Assembly (NCBI GenBank): GCA_018303855.1
Contig: JAGVXI010000009.1
Location: 1-56,205 of the forward strand
Direction: 5' to 3'
Source of the DNA: Candidatus Pacearchaeota archaeon
GTDB taxonomy: Archaea; Nanobdellota; Nanobdellia; Pacearchaeales; GW2011-AR1
DNA length: 56,205 nt
Made by a program: the position numbers and the translations under genes. This document shows positions 50,522 to 56,205 of the stretch, one piece after another. The notes beneath the pieces were generated by a model. That model had not been told where the DNA came from. It did no database searches and saw only the letters and a list, made by a program, of their open reading frames with translations. Every line of letters begins with the position of its first letter. Position 1 is the first letter of the stretch.

Positions 50522-51319
50522 CTATTTGTTGGCATTAGATGTGCCTTCGGCACAAGGGAATACCCCGAGAGACGAATCCGAGTCAGCAGGATTCCCGTAG
50601 CAGTCCAGGTAAGCCCAGTCCGAACCCGCGAGGAACCTAGCGACTCTATCTTTAATAGGTTGCCAAAAGTAAATATTTTCTCCCTGAACATAACCATTAT
50701 GTTGAGATGGTTTTGTTGCTAATCCTTGATTATTGAAATCTAAAGTAGCCCATTCATTACTTCCAAAATAATCATCTAAAGATACATCTTTTCCAACAAG
50801 GCTTTTTTGTGTATTATTTAAAACTACCCTATGGTCTGTTTCCATATACATCTTATTTTGAGAATCTTTTTTGAAAAGTGCATCAAGCCAAGTCCAACAA
50901 ACTCCTTTTGACCTATTCTTTGTTGAAGAAAAATAATCCCACAATTCTTTAGCCTCATTCAAATTTATAGGATTATTATCTCCATCATAAAGAGTTCGTT
51001 TTCCTTCAGCTGCATCTTTAACATTAAGAAAATGTGCAGTCAAATGATCTATTCTTGGCATAAACAATCCATTATCGCCTAGTTCATAATGTGTATCCTG
51101 CCAATTTTTTCCTTTGAGAGAAACTTCTTTTGCAATAAATATATCATATTGTGGAACAGCTATATAATCCATAGATTTTACATTTGGTGCAATATTTAAG
51201 GGAACTCCAATAGGCTTTGCTGTAGTTTGTTGTTGTGGAGAGACTGCACCAGCTAAAACTTTCTCAATTGAGCCTTTAATAGGCTTTCCCATAAAATTAT
51301 CTGGTATTTGTATTTTCAT
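50522..51319 (-). CDS. DGR variable protein 2 (VP2)
   Basis: C-terminus VARFLAGSDWAYLDCYGNPADSDSSLGVFP from VR2; same N-terminal segment as VP1. Confidence 0.9.
   Translation of the reverse strand: MKIQIPDNFMGKPIKGSIEKVLAGAVSPQQQTTAKPIGVPLNIAPNVKSMDYIAVPQYDIFIAKEVSLKGKNWQDTHYELGDNGLFMPRIDHLTAHFLNVKDAAEGKRTLYDGDNNPINLNEAKELWDYFSSTKNRSKGVCWTWLDALFKKDSQNKMYMETDHRVVLNNTQKSLVGKDVSLDDYFGSNEWATLDFNNQGLATKPSQHNGYVQGENIYFWQPIKDRVARFLAGSDWAYLDCYGNPADSDSSLGVFPCAEGTSNANK
50540..50554 (-). other. Hairpin just downstream of VR2
   Basis: tgtgcc-gaa-ggcaca (minus strand), 6-bp stem and GAA loop. Confidence 0.65.
50563..50644 (-). repeat. Variable repeat VR2
   Basis: 12 core mismatches to TR, all at TR adenines. 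Confidence 0.95.
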
Positions 51320-51325
51320 ATTTTT
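51246..51325 (-). repeat. 80-bp repeat (VP2 5' end), copy B
   Basis: 79/80 identical to 48675-48754. Confidence 0.9.
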
Positions 51326-51328
51326 CTC

Positions 51329-52087
51329 CTAATTTTTCGCGCGTGCGACACGTACCCCGAGAGACGAAACCGCGTTAGCAGGACTACTGACGCAGTACAG
51401 GAGAGCCCTGCCCGAACCCACGTAGAACCCAGCGACTTTACCATTAACAGGCGCGTAGTAACATAAACTTCCATTATTAGTTTTTGGAGTTGGGAGACCA
51501 TGAACATTTGCTTTCTTTAACCAATCACTCAAACTTATTCCAGATTCTTTGTCTGTTTTAATATAATTATATAGAGGTTCTTTAACTTCTACAAGAGTTT
51601 TAGTAGACCCATCAAACTTATGATAAAGAATATTTCCATCTTCAAATTTAGCATCTAACCATTCACTTCTCCAAGGATCTCTTACTTCAGTTATTTCCTG
51701 CAAAACATTTTCTAATTTTCCCTTATTCAGTTGTTTTCCAGTTCCATCAAAAGCTTTCCCTGATTTTAAGAGACTAAGAAAATCAGCAAATTGTCTGATA
51801 GTTAACATATAAGCCCCTTCTTTTTTTAGAACTTCGTGAGTTTTATTCCAATCTTTATTAAAATGATTTTTTTCCATAGAAACTAGAGTATCTGGATAAG
51901 AATAATTGCCGTGTTGCATACTTGGAAGTAGAATATATTTATCAGCATCAGTTAAATTAGATGAAGATGGCGCAACAATTGGTGAAGCATTTTTAGATTT
52001 TTCACGTTTTGGAACTTCTTTTAATATTTTGTCCATTGCTCCTTTTATTGGTTTGCCTAAAAATCTGTCTGGAATTTCAATTTTCAT
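51329..52087 (-). CDS. DGR variable protein 3 (VP3)
   Basis: C-terminus VAGFYVGSGRALLYCVSSPANAVSSLGVRVARAKN from VR3; body homologous to VP1; start MKIEIPDRFLGKPIKGAMDKIL. Confidence 0.9.
   Translation of the reverse strand: MKIEIPDRFLGKPIKGAMDKILKEVPKREKSKNASPIVAPSSSNLTDADKYILLPSMQHGNYSYPDTLVSMEKNHFNKDWNKTHEVLKKEGAYMLTIRQFADFLSLLKSGKAFDGTGKQLNKGKLENVLQEITEVRDPWRSEWLDAKFEDGNILYHKFDGSTKTLVEVKEPLYNYIKTDKESGISLSDWLKKANVHGLPTPKTNNGSLCYYAPVNGKVAGFYVGSGRALLYCVSSPANAVSSLGVRVARAKN
51355..51436 (-). repeat. Variable repeat VR3
   Basis: 14 adenine-site mismatches plus 2 non-adenine mismatches to TR. Confidence 0.93.
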
Positions 52088-53273
52088 TTTTAGCACCTTC
52101 CTGTTGAGCAAGATATGTTAAAATATCCCTCATAAAGGTCCATCTTCCCGTAAATCTATCAAGAATTTTCTGGTTTACTTTTCTTGATTTCACCATTTCT
52201 AATCCTGCACGAATATTATCTTCTTGCTGTTGAACTTGTGCTTGTGTTGTTTGAATAACTGCATCTAAAGTCTTATATTTATCTCCACTATAATTTGCAT
52301 CAACAGAAGCATCATTCAATACTCCAGAATATGCAGCTACAAACTTATAAGCTTGCATCATTGACTCTAAAAGATTAATATCTACTGGTTTGCCTGCTTT
52401 TCCTTGAACAATACTATCAAGAGCTTGAGACAATCTTATTGTTGATTTAGCTGCCCTTGTTGATAAAGGCAACACTAAAGCTTCATCAGACCCTTTTGCA
52501 TGACTAGTTATTGCTGCAGGCCATTGATCTTTAAGTTTACGCTTGCTCATTCCATTATTGCAATAATCTAAACCATGAACAAGATAGTTAGCTAAAACAA
52601 GCTTTTCAAATGGGGTGCTTTGCTTTACTAATTCATTATGTTTATTTATTATTTCTTCAGACTGATCTAAACCATCTGATTGAAAGTTTACTCTTGGATT
52701 TGTATTTTCTGCTAAAATTTCAAGTGTATCAGATGGTTTAGGAGAAAAATAATCTGAGTCTATAATAACATGCATTCTATCTTTTAATGCTCTTCCTAAA
52801 TCATTAGAAGACTCTGTAAACTTCTGCCCAAGATTTCCAGCTGCCACTCCTATTGAATATCCTCTTCCGATAGGATAAGCTTTTCCATTAACTTCAACAA
52901 ACCCATCGAATAAGTTAAATAACTGACCTCTTACAGAAGGAACACAATTAGGTAATTCATCCACAACAACAAGATGATAATTAATTTTATCAGTAAGTTC
53001 TTTTATTTCAGCACTAGTTTTTGCTGTTTTTAATTTCTCAAGGTTAATTTGCTGAAATAGTTCTCTTGTATCCATATCATTTCTTCCAAGAATATAAACT
53101 GTTTTATCACCAAACTTATCCATCATGTCTCTTGCAAGTTGTGTCTTTCCAGAACCAGTGTCTCCTATCATAAATAGGTTTAATCTTCCAAGTAAGCAAG
53201 CATCAGCAATATCACTCATATAAACAGGATATCCTGCTAATTGCATTAATTCTGTTGAATTTTTATAAATCAT
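52077..53273 (-). CDS. MoxR-type AAA+ ATPase
   Basis: LFMIGDTGSGKTQLARDMMDKFG Walker A, HLVVVDELPNC Walker B, adjacent VWA partner gene. Confidence 0.88.
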   Translation of the reverse strand: MIYKNSTELMQLAGYPVYMSDIADACLLGRLNLFMIGDTGSGKTQLARDMMDKFGDKTVYILGRNDMDTRELFQQINLEKLKTAKTSAEIKELTDKINYHLVVVDELPNCVPSVRGQLFNLFDGFVEVNGKAYPIGRGYSIGVAAGNLGQKFTESSNDLGRALKDRMHVIIDSDYFSPKPSDTLEILAENTNPRVNFQSDGLDQSEEIINKHNELVKQSTPFEKLVLANYLVHGLDYCNNGMSKRKLKDQWPAAITSHAKGSDEALVLPLSTRAAKSTIRLSQALDSIVQGKAGKPVDINLLESMMQAYKFVAAYSGVLNDASVDANYSGDKYKTLDAVIQTTQAQVQQQEDNIRAGLEMVKSRKVNQKILDRFTGRWTFMRDILTYLAQQEGAKNEN

Positions 53274-53412
53274 TTTTTTGTTCCTCCTTCAAAAATTTTT
53301 CAAGACTGTACTCTAAAACATGGGACTTATTTCTAAACCTTCCATTTTTTAATAGTTGTTCAACTACTATCAATTTTTCTTCATCAATTGTTATACTTAT
53401 TTTTTGTTTCAT
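53263..53412 (-). CDS. Ribbon-helix-helix (CopG/MetJ-like) regulator, 49 aa
   Basis: Manual translation MKQKISITIDEEKLIVVEQLLKNGRFRNKSHVLEYSLEKFLKEEQKNDL*; overlaps MoxR start by 11 nt; absent from ORF track. Confidence 0.8.
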   Translation of the reverse strand: MKQKISITIDEEKLIVVEQLLKNGRFRNKSHVLEYSLEKFLKEEQKNDL

Positions 53413-53437
53413 CTTATCTTATGTTATTTAGTATCAC

Positions 53438-53460
53438 TTTATAGTTAATAATACTATAAA
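53438..53460. promoter_or_regulatory. Candidate RHH operator
   Basis: tttatagt-taataat-actataaa perfect 8-bp inverted repeat, 25 bp upstream of the RHH start. Confidence 0.55.
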
Positions 53461-53778
53461 ATCATACTTTATAAATCTTTCTATTATAATACTATTAAAG
53501 AAAGGTAACATAATTTCCATAATTCTATTAAGCAAAATATGTAATCTGTAAAGCCCTAGAGGGCCTAATAAATTGTTCCTTTATGGAATACATATATAAT
53601 AGGCACTCAACAGGCTACATGCACAATCATAGCGCTATTTTGGAGCCATAAAATACAGCGACAATAGTTAGTAGTAATGAAAAACCTTGGGTAAGTTTAG
53701 AGTGAAATCTAAAGTCGCAGTGATACTCTGAAAATTTTAAGGAATTTTTAGGGCCTCAAGAACTTAAATTCTTGAAGC

Positions 53779-53909
53779 TTAATGATTGTGCTAAAGCTGT
53801 CGCTAGGTTCAACGCGAATTCGGACAGGGCTAACCTGAACTGCAACAGGAATCCTGCTAACACGAATTCGTCTCTCGGAATAACCTGTTCTCTAGGGCAC
53901 AATCATTAA
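53779..53909 (+). ncRNA. Putative DGR template RNA core: TR enclosed by a 13-bp inverted repeat
   Basis: ttaatgattgtgc (53779-53791) and gcacaatcattaa (53897-53909) flank TR; RT ATG at 53911. Confidence 0.7.
53799..53880 (+). repeat. DGR template repeat (TR)
   Basis: Template for VR1-VR3; 8 AAY codons in VP frame. Confidence 0.95.
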
Positions 53910-53910
53910 T

Positions 53911-55038
53911 ATGAAAACATACAAAAATTTATACAAGAAGCTTTGCTCAACAGAGAGTTTAGTATCGGCTTACACCAAAGCAAAAAGAGGAAAGGCAAAA
54001 AAACAAGCATTTATTGAATTTGATAAAAATGCAGAACAGAATTTAAAACAGCTACAAGAAGAGCTAATAAATATGACTTATAATACTCGTTCTCTAAAAA
54101 GATTTATAGTAAGAGACCCAAAAACAAGAACAATTCATGCATCTGCTTTTAGAGATAGAATTGTTCATCACATGCTTGTAAACATTTTAGAACCGATTTT
54201 TGAAAGAATATTTATTTATGATTCTTATGCCAGTAGAAGAGATAAAGGAACACATTTAGCAATTGAAAGATTTGATGCCTTTAAAAGAAAAATTTCCAGA
54301 AATGGAAGGTTGGTTCGACAAAAATCTGGGGGAAGCAAAAATCAAGTGCAGGGGTATGTATTAAAATCAGATATTTCTCGCTATTTTGACAATGTGGATC
54401 ATAAAACCTTATTGAATATCATTAAAAGAAAAGTAAAAGACGGTAAAATAATCTGGCTTGTACAAAAAGTATTAAATAATTTTGATATCCCAGTAAAAGG
54501 TAAAGGAATGCCACTTGGGAATTATACTTCTCAATTTTTTGCTAATGTTTATCTTAACGATTTAGATTATTTTGTCAAACATGAATTAAAAGCAAAGTAC
54601 TATATTAGATATGTTGATGATATGGTAATTTTGCACAGAAGTAAAAAGCGTTTGGAATATTTTAAGAAAAAAATTATAAACTTTTTAGAAGGAATGAAAC
54701 TAGAGTTACATCCAAACAAATCAGAGATTATTTCTCTGCAAAAAGGGATTACTTTTTTAGGTTACAGGATTTTCTATAAACATAAAATTCTAAGAAAAAG
54801 AAATAGAAAATACTTCCTAAAAAAATTCGATAAATACCTAAATTTGTATAATGAAGAAGTTATAAGTGATGAGCAACTTATAGCAAAGCTACAGGGATGG
54901 TTTGGTTATGCTCAATGGGCTAATACCTATCTTCTTCGTAAAAGGTTAATTGAAAAAACAGCAGAACTTTTCAAAAGAAAAAATCCTAACAAGATTCAAG
55001 ATTTATATAAACTATTAAAGGAAACTTATATAATATAA
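53911..55038 (+). CDS. DGR-type reverse transcriptase
   Basis: RDPKTRTIHASAFRDRIVHHML, KSDISRYFDNVDH, GMPLGNYTSQFFANVYLNDLD, YYIRYVDDMVIL (YVDD), KSEIISLQKGITFLGY; adjacent TR. Confidence 0.96.
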   Translation: MKTYKNLYKKLCSTESLVSAYTKAKRGKAKKQAFIEFDKNAEQNLKQLQEELINMTYNTRSLKRFIVRDPKTRTIHASAFRDRIVHHMLVNILEPIFERIFIYDSYASRRDKGTHLAIERFDAFKRKISRNGRLVRQKSGGSKNQVQGYVLKSDISRYFDNVDHKTLLNIIKRKVKDGKIIWLVQKVLNNFDIPVKGKGMPLGNYTSQFFANVYLNDLDYFVKHELKAKYYIRYVDDMVILHRSKKRLEYFKKKIINFLEGMKLELHPNKSEIISLQKGITFLGYRIFYKHKILRKRNRKYFLKKFDKYLNLYNEEVISDEQLIAKLQGWFGYAQWANTYLLRKRLIEKTAELFKRKNPNKIQDLYKLLKETYII

Positions 55039-55055
55039 AAATTCCTAACATTTTC

Positions 55056-55475
55056 ATGAAAAAGTTAAAGATTGTTTTACTGTTAGTCATAGTTTTTATT
55101 CTAAACATAATATGGGAGTTTTCACATTATCAGTTTTATATAGATTTAACAGGAATTCCTCCAACTACCCATTTGATAATTGCATCTCTTACAGATGTTT
55201 TTTTGATAGGATTGATATTTATGTTAATATCCTTAATCAATAAATCACCTAAATGGATAGACAAGCCAGGGCTAAAAGATTATACTTTTATTATAATCTT
55301 TAGTTTAATAATCTCAACAATAATTGAATTATATTCTGTTTCAAGAGGAAGATGGGCTTACACCTCTGCAATGCCCACTATATTTGGAATTGGATTAAGT
55401 CCCTTAATTCAATTATTCACAACAGGGATTGTTAGTTTGTCTTTATTAAAATTGATTAATCGGACAAACATTTAA
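55056..55475 (+). CDS. Membrane protein
   Basis: 139 aa, four hydrophobic segments. Confidence 0.55.
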   Translation: MKKLKIVLLLVIVFILNIIWEFSHYQFYIDLTGIPPTTHLIIASLTDVFLIGLIFMLISLINKSPKWIDKPGLKDYTFIIIFSLIISTIIELYSVSRGRWAYTSAMPTIFGIGLSPLIQLFTTGIVSLSLLKLINRTNI

Positions 55476-55527
55476 AAATAGTCGGGGATTTAGTCATTTG
55501 TTATAAAAGAGGTAGATATCAAATAAA

Positions 55528-55983
55528 ATGGTATTGTCAGGATTTGCAATTGATTCGGTGAATTATTTTAATGATTCTTTTATTAAGTGGGCTATTTTTG
55601 GGGGGTTAATCGCTTTGGGAGTTTTCTTGGTTATATTAGCTATTGGAATTTATATCTATTTTGCATTTGCATGGATGAAAATTGCAAAAAAACTGAAATA
55701 TAAAAACCCCTGGTTTGCATGGATTCCTGTATTAAACATTGCAATGATTCTTCAATTAGGTGGTTTTCATTGGGCCTGGACATTTTTAATACTTATACCT
55801 TTATTTGGGTGGATTGCTTTATTTGTTTTAGTAATAATTGCAACATGGAGAATATTTGAAAAGAGAAAATATCCCGGCTGGTTTAGTTTATCTTTAATTA
55901 TTCCAAAAGTAGGGTTTATTTTATATCTTATTGCTATAGGTTTTGTTGCCTGGCAAGATAAAGAGAGAGGTAAGAAGAGGTAA
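55528..55983 (+). CDS. DUF5684-like membrane protein
   Basis: WMKIAKKLKYKNPWFAWIPVLNIAMILQLGG...IATWRIFEKRKYPGWFSLSLIIPKVGFILYLIAIGFVAW pattern. Confidence 0.7.
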   Translation: MVLSGFAIDSVNYFNDSFIKWAIFGGLIALGVFLVILAIGIYIYFAFAWMKIAKKLKYKNPWFAWIPVLNIAMILQLGGFHWAWTFLILIPLFGWIALFVLVIIATWRIFEKRKYPGWFSLSLIIPKVGFILYLIAIGFVAWQDKERGKKR

Positions 55984-56205
55984 TCAGTAAATAATAAATT
56001 AAAAGATTATAATAACAAATAACCTTACACATTAACTTATCCCATTTATGTTTTCTATTAATAATAATCTGCTTTATTTTCTTTTAATAAATTAATAATT
56101 TCAATCAATTGTGACATCCTCTGTTCGCCTAAAGGCGACAGCGTCCTAGTGAATTGAATGATGCAACTCTTGATTCTGTACATACGACAAAGCTCTTTCA
56201 AAGTC

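Noticed and set aside
50512-50697. N-terminal 62 residues of track ORF 48745-50697
   Set aside because: Alternate-frame translation of VR2; MTLQTLKQKL at 50511 follows the VP2 stop and is the likelier start.
51316-51507. ORF MFMVSQLQKLIMEVYVTTRLLMVKSLGSTWVRAGL... as an independent gene
   Set aside because: Alternate frame of VP3's VR; the VP frame is supported by homology to VP1 and by AAY codon logic. Kept only as a low-interest frame observation.
47986-53880. VR/TR copies as a CRISPR array or simple dispersed repeat
   Set aside because: Copies are in coding 3' ends, differ specifically at adenines, and there are no spacers or cas genes.
53911-55038. RT as part of a group II intron or retron
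   Set aside because: No maturase/endonuclease domain, no intron RNA domain V seen; TR/VR adenine pattern identifies it as a DGR RT.

Overview
AT-rich archaeal window, probably a DPANN-type archaeon (inference from archaeal RNAP/ribosomal cluster, archaeal DnaG, intron-containing tRNAs and short surface proteins). From left to right: DUF1858 and MsrA genes; a minus-strand block of surface/pilin-like genes (2.3-8 kb); B12-dependent RNR; a dUTPase-kinase fusion; thioredoxin; the cluster rpoH-rpoB-rpoA(fused)-nusA-rps12-rps7-EF2-EF1A (15-31 kb); DnaG; a MazEF-like pair; a surface protein; Pcm; an SMC-like ATPase with a Rad50-type zinc-hook motif; RNase HII; an ABC exporter; and a GGDEF protein. 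The main find is at 47.7-55.0 kb: a diversity-generating retroelement (DGR). It has a reverse transcriptase at 53911-55038 and a template repeat (TR) at about 53799-53880 lying inside a 13-bp inverted repeat next to the RT start codon. Three variable-repeat (VR) copies sit at the 3' ends of three opposite-strand genes, and VR/TR mismatches fall almost only at TR adenines. The three diversified proteins are in an operon with a MoxR-type AAA+ ATPase, an HExxH + VWA (DxSGS) protein and a short RHH regulator missing from the ORF track. They share an N-terminal ~25-aa segment, which suggests a modular diversified-recognition/AAA-effector system. Other items of note: tandem ATGA-coupled mini-ORFs before rpoA, a family of structured repeats with compensatory changes, an in-frame TGA in a TrpC-like gene, and tRNA introns. 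Everything was read by eye; no searches or folding were run.
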